Below are positions 28,019-36,598 of a DNA stretch of 64,000 nt, piece by piece. Source of the stretch: Sporosarcina sp. Te-1. GTDB taxonomy: Bacteria; Bacillota; Bacilli; Bacillales_A; Planococcaceae. Under the pieces are notes generated by a model. It searched no databases, was not told the origin of the DNA, and worked only from the letters and a program-made list of their open reading frames with translations. Position 1 is the stretch's first letter. Each line of letters opens with the position of its first letter. The translations under genes and the position numbers were made by a program. The stretch is taken from assembly GCF_017498505.1 (NCBI RefSeq), contig NZ_CP071798.1, forward strand, positions 434,001 through 498,000. Reading direction: 5' to 3'.

Positions 28019-28046
28019 TGAAACTTTTTGGAATGTATTCCGTCTA
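28019..28046 (+). promoter_or_regulatory. ECF sigma factor promoter (sigma-M/X/W type) of ltaS
   Basis: TGAAAC (28019-28024), exactly 16 bases, then CGTCTA (28041-28046). This is the textbook extracytoplasmic-function promoter TGAAAC-N16-CGTC. It lies 72 bases upstream of LTA synthase. In B. subtilis a sigma-M promoter drives the ltaSa (yfnI) paralogue, so envelope-stress control is a reasonable inference. Confidence 0.75.
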
Positions 28047-28117
28047 TATAGACAGTGCTAGAACCAATGGTAGGGTAAGCGCAGTTGATTTCACTAGGCT
28101 AGAAAGGAAGAGAAAGA

Positions 28118-30013
28118 ATGAAAAAAGTGACCTGGCCCAAACATTCCGTACTCCTTATTGCCATAGCTGCAACCTGGATTACAACATACATCGGTTACCA
28201 TACAAGCTTTAATATGTCGATCGACAATGTGGTACAAGAGTTTATACTCTTCATGAACCCGCTCAGTTTCCTATTGTTTATATATGGGATTGCGCTCTTC
28301 ATGAAAAGCAGAAAGCGCCGGAACATCTATATCTTTTCGGTCAGCTTGATTACATCAATAATTATGTTTGCAAACGCGGTATTTTATCGTTTCTTTAGTG
28401 ATTTTATTACGTTGCCTTTATTATTCCAAACGAGCAATTTCGGAGATTTGTCATCGTCCGTTACAGCAAACCTCCATTGGACTGATATTTTCTTCTTTTC
28501 TGATGTGATCATTGTCTTATTGGCCATCAAATTTTTGAAGGTCCGGGAAACGGTATCAGTGTCGAGTGGCCGGAAAATCGGAAGAAAATTGTATTTTGTC
28601 GTTGCTGCTGCGGTTTTAATGGTCAACCTAGGCCTTTCCGAAGCGCAAAGACCGCAACTGTTGACAAGAAGTTTCGACCGTGAGTTGCTAGTGAAAAATA
28701 TTGGTACGTACAATTATCATCTTTATGATTTGTTTATCCAATCCAAAACACACGCAGAACGGGCCTTGGCAGATGGCAGCGAACTAACGGAAGTTGCCAA
28801 CTACATCAATGCGAACTATGCAGAACCGAACCCAGACATGTTCGGCGTTGCCAAAGACCGGAATGTTATTATTGTGTCGCTTGAATCCTTGCAAAACTTT
28901 GTCATCAACAATGAAATGAACGGGCATGTTGTTACACCGTTCCTCAATGAATTGACAAAGGATCCAGATACGTTCTATTTCGACAATTTCTACCATCAGA
29001 CGGGTCTAGGAAAGACGTCGGACTCAGAATTTATTTTGGAGAACTCGCTATATGGCCGCAATGGCGGAGCCGTCTTCTTCACAAACAGCGGCAACACGTT
29101 CAACTCTTTATCTGAACGCCTCGGCCAAAATGGATATTTCACAAGTGTCATGCACGCGAACAACCGCAGTTTCTGGAACCGCGATATTATGTATCAAGCA
29201 CTGGGAATCCAGAAATTTTATGACGTCGAAAGTTATCATATCGGGGAAGGGCAGTCGGTTAACTGGGGAATGAAAGATATCCCATTCTTCGATCAATCGG
29301 TCGAAATCATGAAAGATATGCCACAGCCTTTCGCAACCAGAATGATTACACTAACAAACCACCATCCATTCGATTTGGATGAAGAGGATATGCTGATTCC
29401 AGCATACGATTCTAACTCAAACACATTAAACAAGTACTTCCAATCAGTACGTTACATGGATGAAGCAATCAAAACGTTCTTTGAGGATTTGAAGAAAAGC
29501 GGACTCTATGATAACTCCATCATTATTATGTACGGTGACCACTATGGTATTTCTGAAAACCATAATAAAGCGATGGGCATGTATTTGGATAAAGAAATTA
29601 CACCATTTGACAACGCGGAATTGCAAAAAGTGCCGTTGTTCGTCCATATTCCTGGTTATGGTAAAGGAGAAGTCAAGGATGAGTTGGCCGGTCAGTTAGA
29701 TTTAAGACCAACCATTCTGCATCTGCTTGGTATTGATACAAAAGAAGATATGCAAATGGGAGCAGACATTTTCTCGAAAGACCATGAGCCGTTCGTCATT
29801 TTCCGTGATGGCCGTTTCGTAACAGACGATGCGATTTATGCGCATGAAGTTTGTTATGATGCCCATACAGGAAAACCGACGGATGAATCGGTATGCGAGC
29901 CTTATGTGAAGCGGGCAACAACGGAGCTCGGATATTCCGATCTGATCATTAATGGAGATTTACTTCGGTTTACGGATGATGGCCAAGAGAAAAAGCGGTT
30001 GAACGATAAGTAA
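28118..30013 (+). CDS. ltaS: Lipoteichoic acid synthase family protein
   Basis: Glycerol-phosphate polymerase that builds lipoteichoic acid from phosphatidylglycerol on the outer membrane face. The 631 aa product has five N-terminal transmembrane segments (about 9-27, 42-61, 70-90, 117-136 and 158-174) and an extracellular sulfatase-like domain. The catalytic threonine is T300 in GLGKTSDSEF, and YGDHYGISENHN carries metal ligands. Position corresponds to B. subtilis yqgS; it may equally be the main LtaS of this organism. The ATG follows AAAGGAAGAGAAAGA. Confidence 0.92.
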   Translation: MKKVTWPKHSVLLIAIAATWITTYIGYHTSFNMSIDNVVQEFILFMNPLSFLLFIYGIALFMKSRKRRNIYIFSVSLITSIIMFANAVFYRFFSDFITLPLLFQTSNFGDLSSSVTANLHWTDIFFFSDVIIVLLAIKFLKVRETVSVSSGRKIGRKLYFVVAAAVLMVNLGLSEAQRPQLLTRSFDRELLVKNIGTYNYHLYDLFIQSKTHAERALADGSELTEVANYINANYAEPNPDMFGVAKDRNVIIVSLESLQNFVINNEMNGHVVTPFLNELTKDPDTFYFDNFYHQTGLGKTSDSEFILENSLYGRNGGAVFFTNSGNTFNSLSERLGQNGYFTSVMHANNRSFWNRDIMYQALGIQKFYDVESYHIGEGQSVNWGMKDIPFFDQSVEIMKDMPQPFATRMITLTNHHPFDLDEEDMLIPAYDSNSNTLNKYFQSVRYMDEAIKTFFEDLKKSGLYDNSIIIMYGDHYGISENHNKAMGMYLDKEITPFDNAELQKVPLFVHIPGYGKGEVKDELAGQLDLRPTILHLLGIDTKEDMQMGADIFSKDHEPFVIFRDGRFVTDDAIYAHEVCYDAHTGKPTDESVCEPYVKRATTELGYSDLIINGDLLRFTDDGQEKKRLNDK

Positions 30014-30025
30014 GTATTGTCTACG

Positions 30026-30058
30026 ATCTGCACGGTCTCCTGCCGTGCAGATTTTTTT
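30026..30058 (+). terminator. Terminator after ltaS
   Basis: ATCTGCACGG (30026-30035) pairs perfectly with CCGTGCAGAT (30043-30052), followed by a T run. Confidence 0.93.
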
Positions 30059-30089
30059 ATCTTATTTCGGGAAAGGAGGGCTAAACGTC

Positions 30090-31172
30090 TTGATAAAAAG
30101 AATCATCCCACTTCTGTTGTTTGGAATTTTGTTATCGGGATGTACTGTGAAGGAATCCCCCCCTGCTGTCCAGCCGAATACAGATACGGATGTATCAAAT
30201 CAGGTTGATGAACCAGAGAGAGATACGCTGTACATGCTGCATGTACAGCCGGGACATTTCCAGTACGTGGTCGATTGGCTGTCGGACACAGAAATAATTT
30301 ATGTTGAGCAAGAAGAAGATACATACGCGATCAAACGTTTTGATCGATTGACCGGGAAGAGTCATTTGATTGACCGGGAAGATTCATTTATCAATGACGT
30401 CCTCGTCCATCCCTCTAAACAGTCCATACTTATACATATGAGCGATGATTCGGATGCAGCGACAGTCAAAGTGATTGCTTTGGATGGAACGGTGCTGCAT
30501 AAGCTGACTATCGAATCCAAAGAAATATCGATTGAATGGAATGATATCGATGAGAATCTCCTTCTATTGACCGCATTCCATGAGGATTGGTCTTTTGATT
30601 TGTTTTATTATGACGGTTATGAGCAAGAGATGACCTCAATCCATTTGGAAGACCCCTTTCCAAAATGGCTTGGAACAGATCAGCTTTTGACTCTCCATCA
30701 GGACGAAGACGGGACGCTGTATGCGTATGATCTTCGAACAAATAAAATGATCGATACAGGAATTTCCGATGTTGTTCAATTTGATACGTATTTTGACTCC
30801 CTTCTGACAATGATGCCAAGTGACGACCAATCAGTTACAGTGGATGTCAGAGATCGTGATGGAGAGATGTTAGGAAAAGTGGAGATGCCATCCATATCCA
30901 GTTTTTCTGGTCTAGTGATGCCTGACTTTGACTGGGTATCTAAAAATGAGCTTGTTTTAAAATTCCCGACTGTCAGTGGAAAGTTGGTTGAAATGACTGA
31001 GCCGTTTCACTTGGTTCGCGTCAAGGAAGGGGAAGTCAAGAAACTGATGGAGGATGTGCCGGAAGGACCGCTGCACTGTTCGCCTTCGGGGCACGCATGC
31101 CTGATTGGCTACGAGGGAGAAAACGTGATCGATTTAGGGAAAAGAGAGCTGCAAAAATGGCTTGACCAATAA
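30090..31172 (+). CDS. yqgU: YqgU-like lipoprotein with beta-propeller-like repeats
   Basis: A 360 aa predicted lipoprotein. The signal peptide ends in lipobox LLSG-C18. The mature part alternates D/E-rich turns and short beta segments (for example DWLSDTEIIYVEQEEDTYAIK, split by turns), as in beta-propellers. Position downstream of the yqgS-like gene matches B. subtilis YqgU. The TTG at 30090 follows AAAGGAGGG by 9 bases. Function unknown. Confidence 0.8.
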   Translation: MIKRIIPLLLFGILLSGCTVKESPPAVQPNTDTDVSNQVDEPERDTLYMLHVQPGHFQYVVDWLSDTEIIYVEQEEDTYAIKRFDRLTGKSHLIDREDSFINDVLVHPSKQSILIHMSDDSDAATVKVIALDGTVLHKLTIESKEISIEWNDIDENLLLLTAFHEDWSFDLFYYDGYEQEMTSIHLEDPFPKWLGTDQLLTLHQDEDGTLYAYDLRTNKMIDTGISDVVQFDTYFDSLLTMMPSDDQSVTVDVRDRDGEMLGKVEMPSISSFSGLVMPDFDWVSKNELVLKFPTVSGKLVEMTEPFHLVRVKEGEVKKLMEDVPEGPLHCSPSGHACLIGYEGENVIDLGKRELQKWLDQ

Positions 31173-31204
31173 AAAACATCCTTCAACCAGGAAGGATGTT
31201 TTTT
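31171..31204 (+). terminator. Terminator after yqgU
   Basis: AAAAAACATCCTTC/GAAGGATGTTTTTT, 14 perfect pairs with a 6-base loop; it begins at the stop codon and could work in both directions. Confidence 0.9.
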
Positions 31205-31231
31205 GTACCCGTCAGAAAGTCTGCATCAGGT

Positions 31232-31411
31232 TTAATGAAGTTTCGGCGGGTAACCTTGGTAAACGATTGTCGCAACGGTGAAAGCACCGAAAATGACAAC
31301 TGCAGCCAAATTGAAAACAATGCTTAAAATATTGCGTTCTTTGAAGCCTTGAACTGTACCGACCACCGCCAAAATAGCAACAAGACCGAAAATAACCATT
31401 AAAATGTTCAT
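31232..31411 (-). CDS. DUF2759 small membrane protein
   Basis: A 59 aa protein with two transmembrane segments (about 3-20 and 29-49). NILMVIFGLVAILAVVGT and the tail IVYQGYPPK fit the DUF2759 family found in this position in bacilli. The ATG at 31411 lies 10 bases after AAAGGAG. Function unknown. Confidence 0.75.
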   Translation of the reverse strand: MNILMVIFGLVAILAVVGTVQGFKERNILSIVFNLAAVVIFGAFTVATIVYQGYPPKLH

Positions 31412-31471
31412 GTAGTAGACACTCCTTTCAAAAAAGAAAAAATGAATGCCGATTAGCAATATTCCTTTTCT

Positions 31472-31500
31472 ATTGTACTGTCTATTATGATTTTTGTCGA
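31472..31500 (-). promoter_or_regulatory. Sigma-A promoter of the DUF2759 gene
   Basis: Minus strand TCGACA (31495-31500), a 17-base spacer and TACAAT (31472-31477). Confidence 0.6.
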
Positions 31501-31520
31501 GGTTAATTCATGACGATTGT

Positions 31521-31549
31521 TTGAATTCGCTATGCAACTTGATTAAGAT
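31521..31549 (+). promoter_or_regulatory. Possible promoter of yqgX
   Basis: TTGAAT (31521-31526), a 17-base spacer and TAAGAT (31544-31549), 25 bases before the start codon. Confidence 0.4.
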
Positions 31550-31573
31550 GAAATATATAGGAGGGATTCATAT

Positions 31574-32212
31574 ATGAAAGTGCATACATATCCACTAGGT
31601 CCCATACAGACAAATTGCTATATTATTGAAAATGATGAAGGAGAATGCTTGCTGTTCGATCCGGGTGAAGAGGCAGAGAAAATTGTAAAAATTCTTCAAG
31701 ACACCAAGCTGACACCGATCGCGATTTTGTTGACGCATGCCCATTTTGACCATATTGGTGCAGTGGATGATTTGAGAGATCAATATGGCATTCCTGTCTA
31801 TCTTCATAAGGCAGAGGCAGCTTGGATGAATGATCCGTCACTGAACGGATCTGCACGCTATCCGGGCCTTCCGCGTATTGTAAATCGTCCTGCAGATCGC
31901 TTGCTTAGTGAAGAAGGGGAGCTGCGGGTCGGTTCATTTACAATGGAAGTCCGCCATGTGCCTGGCCATTCGCCTGGCAGTGTGCTCTATTCATTCCCGG
32001 AGGAACGGTTTGCGATCGTCGGGGATACGTTGTTTCAGCGAAGTATAGGACGCACGGATCTCCCGGGCGGTAATACAAAAACGCTGCTCGATTCTATCCA
32101 TACGAAAGTCTTGACGTTGGATCCTGATTGTTTCTTATTTCCTGGCCATGGCTCGTATACGTCCCCGGGAGAAGAGGAAGATGCCAATCCGTTCCTGCAT
32201 GGATTTGAGTGA
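31574..32212 (+). CDS. yqgX: Metallo-beta-lactamase fold hydrolase, YqgX family
   Basis: A 212 aa enzyme of the glyoxalase II-like branch. The metal motif H55-A-H57-F-D59-H60 is intact, with further ligands in VPGHSPGS, FAIVGDTLF and FPGHG. Likely a thioester (glyoxalase II-type, bacillithiol-linked in this phylum) hydrolase; the substrate is not shown by sequence. The ATG follows AGGAGGGATTCATAT. Confidence 0.88.
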   Translation: MKVHTYPLGPIQTNCYIIENDEGECLLFDPGEEAEKIVKILQDTKLTPIAILLTHAHFDHIGAVDDLRDQYGIPVYLHKAEAAWMNDPSLNGSARYPGLPRIVNRPADRLLSEEGELRVGSFTMEVRHVPGHSPGSVLYSFPEERFAIVGDTLFQRSIGRTDLPGGNTKTLLDSIHTKVLTLDPDCFLFPGHGSYTSPGEEEDANPFLHGFE

Positions 32213-32225
32213 GCTGCACCAATAA

Positions 32226-32252
32226 AAAAAACAGCCAAAGGGCTGTTTTTTT
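32226..32252. terminator. Bidirectional terminator between yqgX and the DUF2626 gene
   Basis: AAACAGCC aaag GGCTGTTT with A residues on the left and T residues on the right, serving both convergent genes. Confidence 0.9.
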
Positions 32253-32258
32253 ATGCGC

Positions 32259-32504
32259 TCATTCGTGGCCGACACCTGGTACGTGAATGAAAGTAGCATA
32301 ATAGCTGAATCCGACCATGAAAATCATCAAGTAAGCGCCGAACATGTACATATACATACGCTCAGTAAGATTCAAGTATCCAAGCAACAGGAAGAAAATC
32401 GTACTAGCGACGAAGATGAGCGATGCAGGCAACATGCCGCCTACAAAGAACATAACTGCGAATACCCCTGTCCAGAAACCACATAGTTTGAACATGTTAT
32501 CCAT
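32259..32504 (-). CDS. yqgY: DUF2626 family membrane protein, YqgY-like
   Basis: An 81 aa protein with three hydrophobic segments. KLCGFWTGVFAVMFF, GYLNLTERMYMYMFGAYL and the closing SYYATFIHVPG are family-typical (B. subtilis YqgY). The ATG at 32504 follows AAGGAGGGAC. Function unknown. Confidence 0.82.
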   Translation of the reverse strand: MDNMFKLCGFWTGVFAVMFFVGGMLPASLIFVASTIFFLLLGYLNLTERMYMYMFGAYLMIFMVGFSYYATFIHVPGVGHE

Positions 32505-32550
32505 ACGTGCGTCCCTCCTTAACGTAAAACAATACAATGATCTCACAATC

Positions 32551-32580
32551 ATTATAAAGGAAACAATCTGCAAATGTAAA
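32551..32580 (-). promoter_or_regulatory. Sigma-A promoter of yqgY
   Basis: Minus strand TTTACA (32575-32580), an 18-base spacer and a perfect TATAAT (32551-32556). Confidence 0.7.
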
Positions 32581-32663
32581 CTTATATCGGACGGCATTGT
32601 GACAAAATGGTGTATTCTGCTACATACTGCTGAAATTCAAGATTTGCGGCGAAAGTGCCTCTG

Positions 32664-32707
32664 AAAACTTCGTTTTGAACGTTTTTTGCCCCTGAAAATT
32701 CGAGTTT
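32664..32707 (+). promoter_or_regulatory. ComK box upstream of comGA
   Basis: Two AT-boxes: AAAACTTCGTTTT (32664-32676, a perfect AAAA-N5-TTTT) and AAAATTCGAGTTT (32695-32707, one mismatch). They are separated by exactly 18 bases, one of the spacings used by ComK (8, 18 or 31). A TATACT -10 element follows at 32742-32747 without a good -35, as expected for an activated promoter. Confidence 0.8.
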
Positions 32708-32795
32708 GCCCATAACCATTCCCTTACGCATATTGGACATGTATACTAGTTGGTAGACGGAAAGCGATCTTTCGTCATTGAAAGAGGGGTGTTGA

Positions 32796-33803
32796 ATGGA
32801 TAAGCAGGAAAACATGATTGAAAAGAAGTGCTTTCGCCTGTTGGAAAAAGCCATTGGGCAGGATGCGGCAGATATTCATCTCGTCCCCCGTCCAGGTGAA
32901 TACGAAATTGCCTTCAAAATTGGCGTTAAACTGGAACGGTCCGGCACACTCCCCCTACAATTGGCGGCCCGTATGATTTCATTTTACAAATACCTCTCTT
33001 CGCTCGATATTAGTAATCGGCGGAAACCTCAAAGCGGTTCATTCCACAAACAATTTAACAATGAAAATTTCTCTTTTCGAATCTCCACCATTCCATCAAT
33101 CCATATGAAGGAAAGTGTCGTCATCCGGCTGCAAAAACATGATCGCATCGTTCCGGTCGATCGGCTATGTGCAAACGAAACATGGGCAGCACAACTGAAG
33201 CACGCCATCTCCAGTGAACAAGGACTGCTGTTAGTGACAGGTCCGACAGGAAGCGGAAAAACCACAACGATCTATTCTCTATTGGCGCACTGTGTAAATG
33301 AATTGGGTCGCCATGTCATCACATTGGAAGATCCGGTGGAGAATAATCATTCCCATTTGCTCCAAATTCAAGTGAACGAACAAGCAGGTATGACGTATGC
33401 TGACGGTTTAAAGGCGATACTCAGGCATTCACCCGATGTCATTATGATTGGGGAAATCCGTGATGCGGATACCGCAAAAACCGCTGTCCAAGCAGCTTTG
33501 ACCGGACATTTGGTTGTTACTTCAGTCCATGCGAAGGATGCGGTGGGCTGCTTCTATCGGATGTTGGATTTCGGTGTTTCATTGGAGGAGCTAAGACAAA
33601 CGGTTATTTGCATCTCTTCCCAGCGGTTAGTCGAAACAGCCGCCCGTAAGCTGTCCGCCAGATTCGATATTTTGGATGCGGACTTGCTGGAACTGACTAA
33701 AGAGCAAGTGGCGAAAGGAGAACGAGTGGTCACGGTGCTGGAGAGTGACCGTGTCTTTTTGAATTACGAAGCGGGCAAATCATTCGTGAAACGGTCGCCA
33801 TGA
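32796..33803 (+). CDS. comGA: Competence pilus assembly ATPase ComGA
   Basis: Traffic ATPase (GspE/PilB family) that powers the competence pseudopilus for DNA uptake at the membrane. The 335 aa product has Walker A GPTGSGKT (149-156), the Asp box ITLEDPVE, Walker B VIMIGEIRD, and the His box LTGHLVVTSVHA. The ATG follows AAAGAGGGGTGTTGA. It heads an overlapping comGA-GG operon behind a ComK box. Confidence 0.95.
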   Translation: MDKQENMIEKKCFRLLEKAIGQDAADIHLVPRPGEYEIAFKIGVKLERSGTLPLQLAARMISFYKYLSSLDISNRRKPQSGSFHKQFNNENFSFRISTIPSIHMKESVVIRLQKHDRIVPVDRLCANETWAAQLKHAISSEQGLLLVTGPTGSGKTTTIYSLLAHCVNELGRHVITLEDPVENNHSHLLQIQVNEQAGMTYADGLKAILRHSPDVIMIGEIRDADTAKTAVQAALTGHLVVTSVHAKDAVGCFYRMLDFGVSLEELRQTVICISSQRLVETAARKLSARFDILDADLLELTKEQVAKGERVVTVLESDRVFLNYEAGKSFVKRSP

Positions 33804-34840
33804 GATGGACAACACGTTCGAAGAATCAGATGCTTGTAAACCGCTCTTCCTTTTTAAGACGCTTGGCCGAGCTGTTGGAAGAGGGATATACGTTTCATGA
33901 TAGCGTTATCATCCTGATGCCTCATTATGTGCAGGAATATGAGTCGGTATTGGCAGCCGCTGAAAACTCGCTTCGTGCTGGTTTATCCGTGTCCCAAGTG
34001 TTGGAAGTGATCGGCTTCAAACGAAATACCCTTCTGCCAATTGCAGTGTCGGAAGTGGATGGTACCTTGATCCTTTCTCTAAAAGAATTAGCTAAACGCT
34101 TGGAAGTGAAGGAAGCGCGTGAAAAACGATTGAGAAGCATCCTGATCTATCCTATGTTCCTTTTCATCTTCATGGCGGCTCTCCTCTTGTTGTTCCGCCA
34201 ATATTTTTTGCCGAACTTTCAAGCATTGACGCAGGCACGGCATGCAGAAACGGGCTTGAGTTCGTACTTGCCACTTATTGTCGGGAAAATTCCGGATATA
34301 TTGCTTACTATGCTGCTCATTACGAGTTTGGTGGCGTTCCTGAGCCGGAAAGTGTTCACGAGGTTGCCACCTGCGGAAAAAATTCGAAAACTCGTTAGAA
34401 TTCCAGTTGTCGGTGTGTTGTTGAAGAAAACGAAAACGTCGGAATTGACAGGAGAACTTGGTTCCTTGCTTCGGAGCGGTTTACCGATACAGGATGCCTT
34501 AGCCGTGTTAGAAAGTCAGCGATTGGACGGGATCATTGCGGAGGTAGCGAGCAATCTGAAACGGCATCTGATCCACGGAATACCGTTCGAGCAAGCTGTC
34601 TCCCTGACTGAAGGACTAGAACCCAATTTGGCTTCCTTTGTTAAGCACGGCTCAGATACAGGACACTTGGCGGAAGAGCTGATCCTGTATAGTGCACACA
34701 CTTTCGAGACACTTGAGTCTGATGTCGCGAAATGGGTTTCTCTCATCCAACCAGTTTTATTCGCGTTGCTTGCCGTTTGTATTGTATTGGCATACTTGGC
34801 CATTTTGTTACCGGTGTACGGAATGATTGAAACAATGTGA
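33800..34840 (+). CDS. comGB: Competence pilus membrane platform protein ComGB
   Basis: GspF/PilC-family inner membrane protein, 346 aa, with three transmembrane segments (about 113-134, 168-187 and 320-343) and two cytoplasmic GspF domains; the repeats FLRRLAELLEEGYTF and LGSLLRSGLPIQDAL are recognisable. It overlaps comGA by 4 bases (ATGA). Confidence 0.92.
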   Translation: MRWTTRSKNQMLVNRSSFLRRLAELLEEGYTFHDSVIILMPHYVQEYESVLAAAENSLRAGLSVSQVLEVIGFKRNTLLPIAVSEVDGTLILSLKELAKRLEVKEAREKRLRSILIYPMFLFIFMAALLLLFRQYFLPNFQALTQARHAETGLSSYLPLIVGKIPDILLTMLLITSLVAFLSRKVFTRLPPAEKIRKLVRIPVVGVLLKKTKTSELTGELGSLLRSGLPIQDALAVLESQRLDGIIAEVASNLKRHLIHGIPFEQAVSLTEGLEPNLASFVKHGSDTGHLAEELILYSAHTFETLESDVAKWVSLIQPVLFALLAVCIVLAYLAILLPVYGMIETM

Positions 34841-34853
34841 GGAGAGTGTAAAG

Positions 34854-35189
34854 ATGTTTCGAAATGAGAAGGGCTTTACATTGATCGAAATGATGATCGT
34901 CCTATTAATTATCTCAGTATTGGTTCTCATCGCTATTCCGAACGTGACGAAACATTCGCGTTCGATCGATGAAAAGGGGTGTGATGCCTATGTCAAAATG
35001 GTTCAAGGTCAGGTGCAGGCATATAAGATGGACCTGAAGGAAATCCCTACCTTGGAATCTTTAAAAGAAAAGGAGTATCTATCGGAAAATCCGCAATGTC
35101 CGGACGGCAGATCATTGACGATTTCTTCTGATGGTGAAGTGACGCCGGAACCATTGCCTGGCCAAGCCGGGGATCTGGATGCGGACTAA
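34854..35189 (+). CDS. comGC: Major competence pseudopilin ComGC
   Basis: Structural subunit of the DNA-uptake pseudopilus, 111 aa. The prepilin peptidase (ComC) site is NEKG/FTLIEMM (cleavage after G8), followed by the hydrophobic helix. C43 and C81 (KGC, PQC) could form the disulfide seen in ComGC. The ATG at 34854 lies behind GAGGAGAG; a longer frame from 34827 would displace the short leader. Confidence 0.93.
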   Translation: MFRNEKGFTLIEMMIVLLIISVLVLIAIPNVTKHSRSIDEKGCDAYVKMVQGQVQAYKMDLKEIPTLESLKEKEYLSENPQCPDGRSLTISSDGEVTPEPLPGQAGDLDAD

Positions 35190-35616
35190 GGAATCTGGCT
35201 TCACTTTTTTGGAACTTCTTCTGGTACTGAGCATCGTCGCCATTTTGACGATGCTCGCCCTGCCGTTTGGCGGAAAGTGGATGACTCACCAGGCGGAGGA
35301 AGAGGCGTTGCAAGTGTTCATCGCCTCCATTTACAAAATGCAGTCACATTCATTAGCAAGCGGATCGCCGACAGAGATGACATTGAAATATGACGGGGCG
35401 GTCTACATTATAACTTCATATGTTGATGGGGAAATCGGACGGGTCGAATTTCCGGAGGGCATGCGAGTCATTAGCACGGGCAGCATGAGGCGGCTTGAGT
35501 TCAACGGAAATGGACAAATACGCGAGCCGGGGACGATCGCAGTGAAGATGGCCCGGCGGACAGTTGAAATTCGATTTCAAATACAGTATGGAAGGATGAT
35601 CTTATATGAACGATAA
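35179..35616 (+). CDS. comGD: Minor pseudopilin ComGD
   Basis: A 145 aa minor pseudopilin with leader MRTKESG/FTFLELLLVLSI and a beta-rich C-terminal domain. Overlaps comGC by 11 bases. Together with ComGE, GF and GG it should prime pilus assembly. Confidence 0.88.
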   Translation: MRTKESGFTFLELLLVLSIVAILTMLALPFGGKWMTHQAEEEALQVFIASIYKMQSHSLASGSPTEMTLKYDGAVYIITSYVDGEIGRVEFPEGMRVISTGSMRRLEFNGNGQIREPGTIAVKMARRTVEIRFQIQYGRMILYER

Positions 35617-35905
35617 AGGCTATTCATGGCCGGAAGCGTTGCTGGTTCTACTTCTCACTTCAGTCATTTTTGGGACGCTCTTGCCCTTCGCTACGAAAAT
35701 GGCAATGGATTTGGCGCAAAAGAAACAAGCCATGTTTGCCGCAAGGACGGCATACCAAGGAGTTATCCTCCATTCGACCTATGGGACGGTGTCTGGGGTA
35801 GAAGATGTGGAAGAGACGCAATTCGGCTGGATGATCCAAGGGATGTCTGTTTGTGTGTCGTATACGAGCTTTGAAAAGGATATCCGAACGTGTTACGGCA
35901 TCTAA
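35606..35905 (+). CDS. comGE: Minor pseudopilin ComGE
   Basis: A 99 aa protein with prepilin-like N-terminus NDKG/YSWPEALLVLLL, where the +5 glutamate is retained. The short C-terminal domain contains two cysteines (C82, C96). Overlaps comGD by 11 bases. Confidence 0.85.
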   Translation: MNDKGYSWPEALLVLLLTSVIFGTLLPFATKMAMDLAQKKQAMFAARTAYQGVILHSTYGTVSGVEDVEETQFGWMIQGMSVCVSYTSFEKDIRTCYGI

Positions 35906-36333
35906 GGCGGGAATCGGGCTATACGTTGTTGGAATCATTGTTCCAGCTCGCTATTATGGTCGCGTTTCTGCATTTGATCATTCTATTTTTCTACTGGAAA
36001 TATACAATTGAACGGCAAATCGGGTCGAATTCTTCGACAGAATGGGAGCTGTTCACAGCCGAACTGCAAACGTCACTCTCTCAAGTGAATTCTATTGAGC
36101 TGGAAATGGATGGCCGTGCATTGCTCTTTCGTAATGAAAGGGGAATGCACACGATCAGTCAGAGCGGTTCTGTCATTCGAAAAACGGTGGATTCCAAGGG
36201 GCATGTCCCGCTTTTCACGAACAGCCAGTCCGTTCTATTTTCAATTGAAGGGGAGATGGTACGGATGAAAGTGGTGACTGTGGATGAAAAAATAAAGGAA
36301 AGGAGATTTGCGGTTGGACTTTATCCGGAATGA
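35890..36333 (+). CDS. comGF: Minor pseudopilin ComGF
   Basis: A 147 aa protein with a prepilin-like start RRESG/YTLLESLFQLAI and the ComGF-type C-terminal beta domain (SQSVLFSIEGEMVRMKVV). The start is GTG at 35890, overlapping comGE by 16 bases. Confidence 0.87.
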   Translation: MLRHLRRESGYTLLESLFQLAIMVAFLHLIILFFYWKYTIERQIGSNSSTEWELFTAELQTSLSQVNSIELEMDGRALLFRNERGMHTISQSGSVIRKTVDSKGHVPLFTNSQSVLFSIEGEMVRMKVVTVDEKIKERRFAVGLYPE

Positions 36334-36598
36334 AGATGGTTCTATGTTCGCTTCTGCGCTTATTTTATTATTTTTTGTCAGCCTCTTTCTTTTTACCCTT
36401 GTTTCATGGCATAGTAATCTATATGAAACATACGATTCCCTTGAACAATACTACGAAAAGGAATTGATCAAGACAGTAAATAGGGTGGATGAAAATGAAG
36501 AAAGTCTACTTGGTCGGATACATGGGCAGTGGGAAAAGTGCCATTGGCAAACGGTTGAGCACGATGGTGAACATGCCTTTTTACGATATGGACGCTGA
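36314..36598 (+). CDS. comGG: ComGG-like minor pseudopilin, short and overlapping aroK
   Basis: A 94 aa protein with DGS/MFASALILLFFVSLFLFTL, the position and hydrophobic N-terminus of ComGG. The TTG at 36314 is 8 bases after AAAGGAG. The last 34 codons run through the 5' part of aroK in another frame, and the product is shorter than B. subtilis ComGG (about 124 aa). The tail is probably not a conserved domain: either a true overlap or truncation by the start of aroK. Confidence 0.6.
   Translation: MDFIRNEDGSMFASALILLFFVSLFLFTLVSWHSNLYETYDSLEQYYEKELIKTVNRVDENEESLLGRIHGQWEKCHWQTVEHDGEHAFLRYGR

Noticed and set aside
32582-32712. Minus-strand frame with a 43-codon product (MGKLEFSGAKN...) behind AAGGGA
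   Set aside because: It overlaps the ComK box, has no recognised homologue and its end abuts the yqgY promoter; probably chance.
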